DNA from: Datisca glomerata
Lineage: Eukaryota; Streptophyta; Magnoliopsida; Cucurbitales; Datiscaceae
DNA length: 64,000 nucleotides
Assembly: GCA_003255025.1 (NCBI GenBank)
Contig: QANY01003937.1
Span: 124,001-188,000, forward strand
Direction of reading: 5' to 3'
The notes below the pieces were generated by a model. The model searched no databases, was not told where the DNA came from, and saw only the letters and a program-made list of their open reading frames with translations. Each line of letters begins with the position of its first letter. The first letter of the stretch is position 1. Made by a program: the position numbers and the translations under genes. Below, piece by piece: positions 1 to 12,679 of the stretch.

Positions 1-2010
1 GTCAAAGCATAAACAATCCCTTAGATAATACCAGTCAACTCAACCTCAAAAGCAAAACAAACGCCAAGGTGAATAACATAATAACCCTTAACAAATCTTC
101 AAGAGGTTCTGAAAATACCTCCACAACATGCAAGCCCAAGACTACCAAAAGCTACTCCATCTGTATTTACCTTAATCTAACCTGATGGGGGAAGATGCCA
201 AAAAATTTCCAAGATACGTGAGACTTTGGAAGAATGACTTGAAACATAAATTTGTTGAAATGTCAATAGCTCCTCAATTGAACTCTGCATTGTGCCAATC
301 TCAAAAGAGTCTGCTTCATGAACTGAATGTCAAAGTAAGGCAAGAGCTTTAGCAAAGACAGGTTTACTACTCTCAAAGGTAGCTTGATTACGAAGGAACC
401 ACGCCGTCCACAACACTGTAATAATGGAAGGATGCTATAGGGACTTCAATTGTGTGCTAAAAGATAGCTTCATCGCTGTCTTCCAAAGATCTAAGAAAGT
501 ACTATCAAACTTGATATCTTTCCTAAAAATACTCGATACTGCATCCTGTAGCTCACGAGAAAAAGGATGTTCTATAAAGAGATGATGTAAGTCCACCTCC
601 GCGGCACATGAAAGACAATATCGGGAAGGAAAATTATAACCACAAGCATGCAAGAAGAATCAGTAGGCCTCTTTCCATGAAACAAGCACCAAAGTGATGA
701 TAGACCAAGAGAGTGGAATAAATGGATTTCAAATCTGCTTACCCTAACTAACAGAATTTCCAAACTCAATAAGAGAGGCATATGAACCTTTACAAGAAAT
801 AACATTATCCAAAGAATATGTCTAAACTAACAAGTCTTCATTAGAGCTAACTACCATCCCCTCAATCTCACAAGTGAGTGTCAGATGAGAAGAATGAAAG
901 GATATAAGGAGACTCTAGCCTCTTGGACCAGTATACACATCTCTCACAAAGAAAAGGATGATGTAACAAATGATGATCGTCTACCAAATCAATTAACGGA
1001 GTTTCTAATCAGTTATCTAACAAAAAATGAACCTTGAAATGATGACCAACAGACCATCTAGATTGAAACATCAAATGAGCATAAAGATATTTTAGGCCAG
1101 GACAAACATAAGACTAAATATACCAAGACTTTAGTCTATGATTATGAAGAAATAAGCATTAAGATAAATGAAAAATCATAGAGTTCTCAGTCAACAATCG
1201 CCAAGTGAGTTTTTTCAACATTCTCTTATTAACAATGCAAAGGTCATTGATGCCAAGACCACCTTCCCCTTTAGGCTTGCAACAAAACTTCCAAACAACT
1301 AGGATAACTTTATGAGTATCAACTGAACCTTTCCAAAAGAAGTTTCTGATAGCAGTATTCAAATCCTTCAAACGAGAGGAAGGCCAACCATAAATTTGAA
1401 AAGAATGTATAAATGAACCTTGGAACATTGAGTTAATAAGACATAATATGTCTGCCATATAAAAGTTAAACCCTTCTAAAATTTTAATTTGGTTTTAATT
1501 TTATCAGCCCAATGTATCAACCACCGATGTCTAGGCGCACCAACGAAGAGAAGAACCCATAAACAAGTCATTGAATCTCTTCCCTTATGCATTTTAGACA
1601 TCGACAAAAAATCAGTAATTCGGGTCCCTGAGATGCCCATGCCAAAATAAATGGAGAATTTATCCCAATTAAGTCGTTGTCTAGAGAGGGAACCATAAAG
1701 CTCAAAAGCATCTAAAATCACTTGTACATTCTTAGAGGAAGCTTTGCAGAAAAGAAGAACATCATCTGCGTAAAAAAATGAGTTAAAGCACGTGTCTCAA
1801 TTGGAGAAGAGATCAGAACCAACAATCCTGAATCTACCATATGTGAGAGATATCTACTAAAAAAGTCCTCCGCCAAACAAAAAACAAGGGGAGAGCGGAT
1901 CACCCGGTCACAAACCTCGTGAACACTTGAAAAAAGCCCTTAGGAGACCTATTGATAAGCATTGAGAGCCTCGCCGAATCAAAGATATTATGTATCATAC
2001 CAAACCTAAC
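1..2010 (-). mobile_element. LINE (non-LTR retrotransposon) remnant, reverse transcriptase to RNase H side
   Basis: This is a decayed LINE read on the minus strand, from its reverse transcriptase near 2.0 kb towards the RNase H side at position 1, where the window cuts it. Around 1.89-1.96 kb the translation shows the DSARLS and GDPLSP signatures of the RT palm, then LVFCLAEDFFSR (about 1.85 kb) and LNWDKFSIYFG (about 1.65 kb). The thumb-like segment NFFWKG...KGEGGLGI lies at 1.16-1.46 kb. Near 0.44-0.65 kb a zinc-binding RVT tail (CLSC...HHLFIEHPFS) is visible, followed by FLRNQATFESSKP. Frameshifts and stops separate these pieces, so no protein can be made. The 5' part (endonuclease) is missing. 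The family assignment is firm; the exact boundary near 2010 is an estimate. Confidence 0.85.
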
Positions 2011-2754
2011 AACATCTGCAAGTGAAGCTACTGTTATTAAGAAAAATCACCAACATTAAAGGTTGATGCCTCAAAAATGAAAAAAAATATAAAGAGTACA
2101 TCAAAAAATAAGAATAAGCTAAAATCCAGAAAACACAGGATCAACATGCTTACCAACCCTTGTTCTCATACTAATCATTGAGTGCCCCATAGTACTTTGA
2201 CTAATTCAACCTAAACAAGTGAGCCAAGTATCTTGAAAAGCAAAGACTCAAAATAAGCAAACAAGATTTATGAAACATAGATCTGAGAAAGAAATAAGAA
2301 ATCTAAAGTAAGAGAAAGTAAGGAAAAGTGGCCTATATTGCTTCTAACATCACTCGACAACAATGGCGAACCCCTAGGCCACCAAGCATAGAACCATCAT
2401 AAGATCGAGCGTGGCATTCACTCGTGTAGACTCTCAAACCCTCACCCCCTCCATAAGAGCTAACAAATCCAAGCTATCTCCCTCGATAGCCAAAAGAAAT
2501 AACGTGCAAATCATAAATGGTGAAGAAATCCCTATGTTGGATCTTGATGGTGAGAGAAAATGGTATGAAAAACACTGAATCGAATGGGGAAGACGAAGGA
2601 GTGAATGGGGAACCGGACTTACCTATAACTGTTCGGTGAGCTACTATGCCTAGGGCTTGATAGAATGGGGAAGAATGAGAAGGCTGAGATAAACTTAGGG
2701 CTTGGGAATAAAAATTGAAGCTTTTGGGGGCGAGTGGGAAGAAGGAATGTAGCA
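2011..2754. other. Unassigned stretch
   Basis: No gene, RNA or clear repeat was recognised. A 96-codon open frame on the minus strand (2474-2764) is low-complexity (S, P, F, H rich) with no family signature and is not called a gene. The stretch lies between the LINE remnant and the end of the first Copia-type LTR. Confidence 0.4.
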
Positions 2755-4006
2755 TCTGACACATTTTTATTAAGAGAGAATATAAAAAAGATATATTTTT
2801 AAACAGTTGAAAAATAAATTACTATAAATAAACAATCAAATAATAATATAATAATCATATAATTAAATTAAACTAACTCAAGCAATAATTAAATATCAAG
2901 AATATCAAGAATGAAACTCAATTTTCTATGAATTAAGAATTAAATAAATAATATGTGGAAGTTTAAATGCACGAAGTAAATAAATAATAACGATGTGAAA
3001 TGTTAAAGTATGGAATAATAAACGTGTGAAAAATTAAATACAGAAAGTAAAGTACATCTAAATAAAAGAGTAGGGAAGATAGAGATTTGACACACGATAT
3101 TTTTATATGTTTCAGAAAAATTTATCTCCACGTCCACGCTCCAAGAATCCCCCCTTGAAGACTTTTCTCTTAAGATCTTCTTAAGGGTGAAGACCAAACA
3201 TTTACAAATCATATTTGCTTATGGTGTCAATCAAACATTGATCATGTAACTTGGTCAAGATTTTGATCTCTTACAAAATCACCCACTCTCTCAAATAATA
3301 GATCTATCAATTTTTTGCTCACAATATTTTCTAGCTTCTCTCTAAAATATTTTTTCCAAATCAACGCTGAAAATACAAACCTCTCAAAAGTGTAAAACTC
3401 ACATAACTTTGTCGGAGAGGGGTGTAGATATGTTGAGAGGTGTGTTGAGATTGAAAATGCCATTGGGTATTTATAGACAAGAAAACACTGTGCATAACGA
3501 CCAACTGGTTTGGAACCATTGGTGGATTAATTACAATAGTTAAAGAACTTTTTCTTAACTATGCAAGCCTATCGAACCAGTTTGGAACTACTAATGGACT
3601 TGTTTGAACAATTAAAGAATTTTCCCTAAACTATTCAACCGATACACCAGTTTGGATCTACCAGTGGACCGATTCTAGCCCTTATCAAGTTATCCCTCTG
3701 ATTCGTCAATTGCAAGAAAACATAGTCCAGTTCAATGTATTTTGTCTCCTTTTCTTGTTCAGTCTGAATCTTTCTTAGTCTTGACCCTTTTTTTCATGGT
3801 TGAATTCTTCTGATGTACTGGGACATATAACTTCACGAATTTGATTTTTGTTCAGTGTGTAGTATTTCTCTTGAAGAACCGATCAATTTTTCATAATTTC
3901 TTGTATATTTATTTAACTGCACTTGATAATTTTTTTACACACTAAAAAATATAAGTCTAAAAATGATTTGTCATCATAAAATATGTGAGATTGACTGGAG
4001 TCAACA
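2755..4006 (-). repeat. 3' LTR of the gutted Copia-type element
   Basis: About 1.25 kb, the longest LTR copy here. It shares with the other copies the conserved block around 3130-3200 (GGGTGAAGACCAAA) and the ACAAAATCACTCACTCTCTC block near 3275. It uniquely keeps about 250 bases (3465-3700) containing a TATTTATAG box on the plus strand reading and paired CCAGTTTGGA blocks. The other copies lack this segment. Confidence 0.6.
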
Positions 4007-5162
4007 ATCTCCCAATTTTTATGATGACAAACAAGTATTTGCAAGAAAAAAATATTAACTATAAACTTCCCCTAAGCATATGCAATGAATTTTAAATTTT
4101 AAAATTCCTTCTCATTTTGCAATCAATTATATTTATCCTCATTTTAAGTTATCAAGAAGAATTAAACATGTTATCTTTAAAAACTTACCCTCAATATTTG
4201 TATTTAAAAAAATGAATTTTCAAAATGTATACATACTGGAAAAAATCAATTTCACGTGATTCTCAAAAATCAAAATTATTATGAAACTTAAGTTTACTTT
4301 GTCTACGTGTGTTGTTATGCACAAATGTAATTTTTCATGTTCCTTGTCAATCGAACTTCTCTCTTCTTTGAATTTCTTCTTTGAAGTGACTCTTCACTTA
4401 CTGAGTAGTTTTCAAAAGTTTCTTTGTGAAATGAATTTGATCTTCATCTTCTTCTTCACTTTTTCCCTCAATGGATGTTTTGAACAATAAATTTCCTCTT
4501 TTTATATCATCCATATCTTCTTCTATTACAACACTTCATGAGTCATCAATAATCCTATGTGTCCTTCAAGTGAAAGCATCTTAAGATGTTTCACTCATTG
4601 GATAGTAATTACCTTGATCTCCCATGTTTTTGATAACGATCTAAGAACTTTAGTCACCAAATAACTATTAGTAAACGTCTTAACAAGAGTTTTGAGAGAA
4701 TTTACAATTGTATTCGTGCAAACATATCATCAATGCTTTCAATTTCTCACATCTTATGCATTTCATATTCATGAATGAGAAAGTCTTTAACCTCATTTAT
4801 GTCGTCATGTGTGATTTCTAATACATGGTATATGTCTTTTTTATATTCACACACGCAAATACAATTATATTTATTTATACTTAAGATACAACATGAAACA
4901 TTTATGGCTTGCATTTAAAGACAACTTTAGTTTTGTTGTTCATAGTCAAATCTCATCACTTAGACATGTAAGACCATTTTTGACAATATACCATAAATTA
5001 TAATCAAGAGATTGAATAAATATTCTCATTCTCTAAACTCTGAAGTCTATTCCAATAGAAAATAGAGGGTTGAAATAGATTTCCTTATTGAAAACCTGAA
5101 GTTAATGTTATTGCTCAAAACAAGTAAGTCTTAGATATTTGAGCATCAAGCTTTGATATCAA

Positions 5163-6166
5163 TTATAGGATGAATATCGCACCCCTTTTATTTAGGAAAA
5201 GTATCAAAAACAAAGAATTTTTAACTTCAAAATTAAACTGCTTGAAATAAAATATGGTTTAAATAAATAAAAATTCAAGCAACAGTATAATATCGCACAG
5301 TTATATTACACTAACACAAGTAGTAATTGAAAGATCAAGAGCAAAACTCAATTTGTTATGAGTTAAGAATTAAATAAATAATATGCCAAAGCTTAAACGC
5401 ACGATGTGAGATTCTAAATTGTCAAATAATAAATGTATGAGAAATTAAATAGAAAAAGTAAAATGCACGCAAATAGGAAGAGAGAAATTTGACATACGAT
5501 ATTTTTATATGGTTAAGCTATTCTTACGTGCACGCTCTAAGGATCCCCTTTGAAGGTTTTTTCTTCACGATGTTCTTAAGGGTGAAGACCAAACTTTTAA
5601 AAACCACATTGGTTATGGTTCCAATCAATCATTAACGGTGCAACTAGGTGGAGATTTTGATCTCTTACGAATTCACTCACTCTCTCAAAGAGTAGATCTT
5701 TTAATTTTTTTCGCTCCAAATATTTTCTAGCTTCTATCTACAATATTTTTCTCCAATCAACACTTACAATACAAGCATCTCAAAAGTATAAAAGTATACA
5801 AAACTTCACCGGATAGGAGTGAAGATATGTCGATCCTTGTTCGGTGGACCTGTTCCAGCCAGTTCATCTGGTTGTCCCTCAGTTTAATGTACTTTATCTC
5901 ATTTTCTTGTCCAGTCAGTTTCTCTTCTCACTGTTGACCCTTTTTCTTCTTGGTTGACTTCTTGTGCTGTATTGAGTCCATGTGACTTCTCAAAATTGAT
6001 CTTTTTTCGGTGTGTAGTATTTTCTTGAGACACTGGACCAATTCTTTATAATTTCTTGTATTTTTATTTTATTTTGTAGTTGATAATTTTTTACTACACA
6101 TTACATAAAATATTAGTCCAATAATTAGTTTTCATAATCAAAATTGCCACATTGACTAGGATCAAA
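5163..6166 (-). repeat. 5' LTR of the gutted Copia-type element
   Basis: About 1.0 kb, adjoining the primer binding site at 5150-5161. It is shorter than the 3' LTR because the segment matching 3465-3700 is absent. The two LTRs are clearly diverged, so the insertion is old. Confidence 0.6.
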
Positions 6167-9100
6167 ATATCCCCTTTTTATTATGACAAACAATTGATTG
6201 CAAACAAAATATTAACTATAAACTCCCTCTAAGCATATGCAATAAATTTTAAAAATTAAAATTTCTTCCTATTTTGCAATAAACTATATTTTATCCCCTA
6301 AGCATATGTAATAAATTGACTATAGTCAACAAGGAGAAAATGAGACTAGATTCAATACTTATGCAAGAGGGCGAAGGTATGAATCTAGGGTGCGATGGGT
6401 GAAAGAATTAAATGTTTTATATTACGATAGTGAAATCCTCCACCGTCGTAGTAAGTACATAATCGTCAAAATATAATATTTTTTCAAGACATGATTTGTT
6501 ATGTTATGAATGAAATAAATAATTTAAATAATTTTTTAAATTGTGGAATAATAAATGTATTAGAAATTAAATACAAAAAGTAAAATGCACGTAAATAGGA
6601 AGAGAGAAATTTGATACATGATTTTTTATGTGGTTTGACCTTCCTACATCCACGCTCTAAGGACCCCCCTTAAAGATTTTTCCTTCATGATGTTCTTAAG
6701 GGTAAAGACCAAACTTTTAAAAAGCATATTGGTTCTGGTGCTAAATAGACACTAACAATGCAACTCGACTAAGATTTTGGTCTCTTACAAAATCACTCAC
6801 TATCTTAAAGATTAAATCATTCAATTTTTCCGCTCCCAATATTTTCTAACTTCTATCTACAATATTTTTCTCAAATCAATGCTTATAATACAAGCATCTC
6901 GAAAGTATAAAAGTATAAAGAACTTCACCGGATAGGAGTGAAGATATGTTGATGCTTCTTCTGTGCACCTATTCTAGCCAATTCATCTGGTTATCCCTCC
7001 AGTGCACCAATTACAAGTAAAAAAGATAACCATTTTAATATATTCTGTCTCATTTTCTCGTCCAGTCTGATTCTCTTCTCACTCTTGACCTTTTTTCTTC
7101 TTGGTTGACTTCTTGTGATGTATTGCTTCTATATGACTACTCAACATTGATCTTTGTTCGGTGTGTAGTATTTTTCTTGAAACACTGGACCAATTCGTTT
7201 TAATTTCTTGTATTTTTATTTTATTTTGTAGTTAGTTAATTTTTTACTACACACAAAATAAAATATTAGTCCAATAATTTTTTGTCATAATCAAAATTGT
7301 CACATTGACTAGTGTCAACAATATCCCCTTTTTATGATGACAAATAATTGATTGCAAGAAAAATATTAATAATAAACTCCCTCTAAGCATATGCAATCAA
7401 TTTTAAAAATTAAATTTTCTTCCTATTTTGCAATAAACTATATTTGCCCTAAGCATATGCAATAAATTGACTATAGTCAATAAGGTGGAAATGAGAATGG
7501 ATTCAATATGGATGCAAGAGGGTGAAGGTATGAATCTAGGGTGCGAAGGGTGAAAGAATCAAATGTTTTATATTACGATAGTAAAATCCTCCACCATTGT
7601 AGTAAGTACACAACCGTCATAATATTATATTTTTTCAAGCTAAGATTTGTTATGAGTTAAGAATTAAATAAAAAAAATTAAATAATTTGCCAAAGCTTAA
7701 ACGCATGGACGTAATAAATTAATAATGATGTGCGTTTTTAAATTGTAGAATAATAAACATACGATAAATTAAATGCAAAAAGTAAAATCCACGTAAATAC
7801 GAAGAGAGAAATTTGACACATGATTTTTTTATGTGGTTCGGCCATTCCTATATCCACGCTCTAAGGATCCCCCTTGAAGATTTTTCCTTCACAATGTTCT
7901 TAAGGGTGAAGACCAAACTTTTAAAAATCATATTAGTTATGGTGCTAAATAGACACTAACAATGCAGCTCGACTGAGATTTTGGTCTCTTACAAAACACT
8001 CACTCTCTCAAAGAGTATATCTTTCAATTTTTTTCGCTCCCAATATTTTCAAACTTCTATCTACAATATTTTTCTCAAATCAACGCTTATAATACAAGCA
8101 TCTCAAAAGTATAAAAGTATACAGAACTTTACCGTATAGGAGTGAAGATATGTCGATTCTTCTTTAGTGGACCTGTTCCTTCCAGTTCATCTGGTTATCC
8201 CTCCAGTTCACCAATTACAAGTAAAAAAGATACCCATTTTAATGTATTCTGTCTCATATTCTCGTCCAGTCTGATTCTCTTCTCACTCTTGACCTTTTTT
8301 CTTCTTGGTTGACTTCTTGCGATGTATTGCGTCTATATGACTTCTCAACATTGATATTTGTTCAGTGTGTAGTATTTTCCTTGAAACACTGGACCAATTT
8401 GTTATAATTTCTTGTATTTTTATTTTATTTTGTATTTGATAATCTTTTACTACACACTAAATAAAATATTAGTCCAATAATTTTTTGTCATAATCAAAAT
8501 TGTCGCATTGACTAGTGTCAATAATATCCCATTTTTATGATGACAAATAATTGATTGCAAGAAAAATATTAACTATAAACTCCCTCTAAGTATATGCAAT
8601 AAATTTTAAAAATTAAAATTTCTTCCTATTTTGCAATAAACTATATTTCTGCCCCTAAGTATATGCAATAAATTGACTATAGTCAATAAGGAGGAAATGA
8701 GAATGGATCAATATGGATGCAAGAGGGTGAAGGTATGAATCTAGGGTGCGAAGGGTGAAAGAATCAAATGTTTTATATTACGATAGTAAAATCCTCTACC
8801 ATCATATATATTACGATTGTAAAATCCTCCACCATTGTAGCAAGTACACAACTGTCATAATATTATATTTTTTCAATCTAAGATTTGTTATGAGCTAAGA
8901 ATTAAATAAAAAAAATTAAATAATTTGCCAAAGCTTAAACGCATGGAAGTATTAAATTAATAATGATGTGCGTTTTTAAATTGTAGAATAATAAACGTAC
9001 GATAAATTAAATGTAAAAAGTAAAATGCACGTAAATAGGAAGAGAGAAATTTGAGATACAATTTTTTATGTGGTTCGGCTATTCCTACATCCACGCTCTA

Positions 9101-12100
9101 AGGATCCCCCTTGAAGATTTTTCCTTCACGATGTTCTTAAGGGTGAAGACCAAACTTTTAAAAATCATATTAGTTATGGTGCTAAATAGACACTAACAAT
9201 GCAGCTCGACTGAGATTTTGGTCTCTTACAAATCACTCACTCTCTCAAAGAGTATATCTTTCAATTTTTTTCACTCCCAATATTTTCTAACTTCTATCTA
9301 CAATATTTTTCTCAAATCAACGCTTATAATACAAGCATCTCAAAAGTATAAAAGTACATAGAACTTCACCGGATAGGAGTGAAAATATGTCGATTCTTCT
9401 TTAGTGGACCTGTTCTTGCCAGTTCATCTGGTTATCCCTCCAGTTCACCAATTACAAGTAAAAAGGATACCCATTTTAATGTATTCTGTCTCATTTTCTC
9501 GTCCAGTCTGATTCCCTTCTCACTCTTGACCCTTTTTCTTCTTGGTTGACTTCTTGTGAGGTATTGCGGCTATATGACTTCTCAACATTGATCTTTGTTC
9601 GGTGTGTAGTATTTTCCTTGAAACACTGGATCAATTGGTTATAATTTCTTGTATTTTTATTTTATTTTGTAGTTGATAATTTTTTACTACACAATAAATA
9701 AAATATTAGTCCAATAATTTTTTGTCATAATCAAAATTGTCACATTGACTAGTGTCAACAATGTCCTCTTTTTATGATGACAAATAATTGATTGCAAGAA
9801 AAATATTAATAATAAACTCCCTCTAAGCATATGCAATAAATTTTAAAAATTAAAATTTCTTCCTATTTTGCAATAAACTATATTTTTGCCCTTAAGCATA
9901 TGCAATAAATTGACTATAGTCAATAAGGAGGAAATGAGAATGGATTCCATATGGATGCAAGAGGGTGAAGGTATGAATCTAGGGTGCGAAGGGTGAAAGA
10001 ACCTAATGTTTTATATTACGATAGTAAAATCCTCCACCATCATATAGATTACGATTGTAAAATCCTCCACCATTGTAGTAAGTACACAACGGTCATAATA
10101 TTATATTTTTTCAAGCTAAGATTTGTTATGAGTTAAGAATTAAATAAAAAAATTAAATAATTTGCCAAAGCTTAAACGCATGAGAGAAATTTGACACACG
10201 ATTTTTTTATGTGGTTCGTCCATTCCTATATCCACGCTCTAAGGATCTCCCTTGAAGATTTTTCCTTCACGATGTTCTTAAGGGTGAAGACCAAACTTTT
10301 AAAAATCATATTAGTTATGGTGCTAAATAGACACTAACAATGCAGCTTGACTGAGATTTTGGTCTCTTACAAATCACTCACTCTCTCAAAGAGTATATCT
10401 TTCAATTTTTTTCGCTCCCAATATTTTCTAACTTCTATCTACAATATTTTTTTCAAATCAACGCTTATAATACAAGCATCTCAAAAATATAAAAGTATAC
10501 AGAATTTCACTGGATAGGAGTGAAGATGTGTCGATCCTTCTTTGGTGGACCCGTTCCTGCCAGTTCATCTGGTTATCCCTCCATTCACCAATTACAAGTA
10601 AAAAAGATCCCCAGTTTAATGTATTTTGTCTCATTTTCTCGTCTAGCCTGATTCTCTTTTCACTCTTGATCGTTTTTCTTCTTAGTTGACCTTTTGTAAT
10701 GTATTGGGTCCATATGACTTCTCAAAATTGATCTTTGTTTGGTGTGTAGTATTTTTCTTGAAACACTGGACCAATTCTTTATAGTTTCTTGTATTTTTAT
10801 TTTATTTTGTACTTGATAATTGTTTACTACACACTAAATAAAATATTAGTGCAATAATTATTTGTCATAATCAAAATTATCACATTGATTAGGGTCAACA
10901 ATATCCCTTTTTTATGATGAGAAACAATTGATTGCAAGCAAAATATTAACTACAAACTCCCTCTAAGCATATGCAATAAATTGTAAAAATTAAAATTTCT
11001 TCCTATTTTGCACTAAACTATATTTCTGCGCCTAAGCATATGCAATAAATTGACTATAGTCAACAATGAGAATATGAGAATGTATTCAATACTGATACAA
11101 GAGGGTGGAGGTATGAATCTAGGGTGCAATGGGTGAAAGAATCAAATATTTTATATTACAATAGTGAAATCCTCCACCATCATGTATATTACGATAGTGA
11201 AATCCTCCACCGTCGTAGTAAGTACACAACCGTCATAATATAATATTTTTCAAGATAAGATTTGTTATGAGTTAGGAATTAAATAAGTTGACAAAGCTTA
11301 ATGCACGGAAGTAAATAAATCAATAACGATGTGAGTTTTTAAATTGTAGAATAATAAACGTACGAGAAATTAAATACAAAAAGTAAAATGCACGTAACTA
11401 GGAAGAGAGAATTTTACATACAATTTTTATGTGGTTCGGCCATTCCTACATCCACGCTCCAAGGATCCCCCTTGAAGATTTTTACTTCACGATGTTCTTA
11501 AGGGTGAAGACCAAAATTTTAAAAACCATATTAGTTATGATTCTAAATAGACACTAACAATGCAGCTCGACTGAGATTTTGGTCTCTTACAAAATCACTC
11601 ACTCTCTCAAAGAGTAGATCTTTCAATTTTTTCTCTCCCAATGTTTTCTAACTTCTATCTACAATATTTTTCTCAAATCAACGCTTATAATACAAGCCTC
11701 TCAAAAGTATAAATGTATATAGAAATTCATCATAGAGGAATGAAGATATGTCGATCTTTGTTTGGGGCACTTGTTCTATCTAGTTCATCTTGTTGTCCCT
11801 CCAGTTCATCAGTTCCAAGTAAAAAAGAGCCTTAGTTTCATGTATTTTGTCTCAATTTTCTCATCTAGTCTAGTTCTCTTCTCACTCTTGACTATTTTTT
11901 TCTTGGTTGACTTGTTGTGAAGTATTGGGTCTATATGACTTCTCAAAATTGATCTTTGTTCTGTGTGTAGTATTTTTTTCTTGAAATATTGGACCAATTC
12001 TTTGTAATTTCTTGTATTTTTATTTTATTTTGTACTTGATAATTGTTTACTACACACTAAATAAAATATTAGTCCAATAATTATTTGTCATAATCAAAAT

Positions 12101-12415
12101 TATCACATTAACTAGGCCAAAAATATCTACTTTTTATGATGACAAACAATTGATTGTAAGAAAAGTATTAACTATAAACTCCCTCATGCAATAAATTTTA
12201 AAAATTAAAATTTTTTCCTATTTTGCAATAAACTATATTTGTCCCCTAAGCATATGCAATAAATTGATGCAAGAGGGCGAAGATATGAATCTAGGGCACG
12301 AGAGGTGAAAGAGTCAAATGTTTTATCATCCTTAAAGAACATATATATTACGATAGTGAAATCATCCACCGTCATAATAAATACATAACCATCATAATAT
12401 ATAATATTTTTACAC
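6167..12415. repeat. Tandem array of five LTR/polypurine-flank units (about 1.12-1.24 kb each)
   Basis: Five head-to-tail units follow the 5' LTR. The shared GAAGACCAAA landmark recurs near 6704, 7907, 9144, 10286 and 11506 (spacings 1203, 1237, 1142, 1220), after 5585 in the LTR itself. Read on minus, each unit is about 300 bases of Copia interior next to the polypurine tract, then an LTR lacking its last roughly 175 bases. Unit joints carry an extra ATTACGATAGT...CCTCCACC block not present in the two LTRs. The copy at 10.1-10.3 kb has lost about 95 bases, and some joints carry a second copy of the CCTCCACC block (8786-8846, 10039-10080). No open frame is conserved between units, so this is a non-coding satellite-like array. 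It ends near 12415. Confidence 0.75.
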
Positions 12416-12492
12416 GATAGGTACAATAATATACGCTATCGAAATAAAATAATACTTATTTATTACGCCGATGCAATGTTCCACCATCGTCG

Positions 12493-12494
<2 letters not shown>

Positions 12495-12560
<66 letters not shown>

Positions 12561-12561
12561 T
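12495..12561. repeat. ATT trinucleotide microsatellite
   Basis: About 22 near-perfect ATT/TTA repeats. The run of isoleucines in the opposite-strand frame is only a translation of this repeat. Confidence 0.95.
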
Positions 12562-12679
12562 TCAACAACTTCAGCTTAAAAAGTGTGGCTCCATCTTCAA
12601 CGACACATAAATTAGGAACCATCGTCCCATTTTTTGAGGTACCATCATGAAATTCCATTTTTTAGTAGTGCTAGATCCC

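Larger units (their letters stand above)
2755..6166 (-). mobile_element. Gutted Copia-type LTR retrotransposon (two LTRs, about 1.15 kb interior)
   Basis: On the minus strand the order is 5' LTR (about 5163-6166), primer binding site, interior (about 4007-5162) and 3' LTR (about 2755-4006). The primer binding site reads TGATATCAAAGC at 5150-5161, close to the initiator-Met type TGGTATCAGAGC common in plant Copia elements. The interior ends in a G-rich polypurine-like tract just before the 3' LTR at about 4007-4020, preceded by the TTTGTCATCAT motif usual at the end of SIRE-type Copia interiors. Only about 1.15 kb of interior remains, with no recognisable gag, integrase or RT, so the element is dead. 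Lineage is inferred from LTR text and the polypurine context, not from protein. Outer boundaries are good to about 20 bases. Confidence 0.65.

Noticed and set aside
4281..4490. 69-codon plus frame inside the gutted Copia interior
   Set aside because: No signature, F/L/S-rich, and opposite to the element's coding strand.
12410..12658. 82-codon minus frame with a long isoleucine run
   Set aside because: It is the ATT microsatellite in translation.
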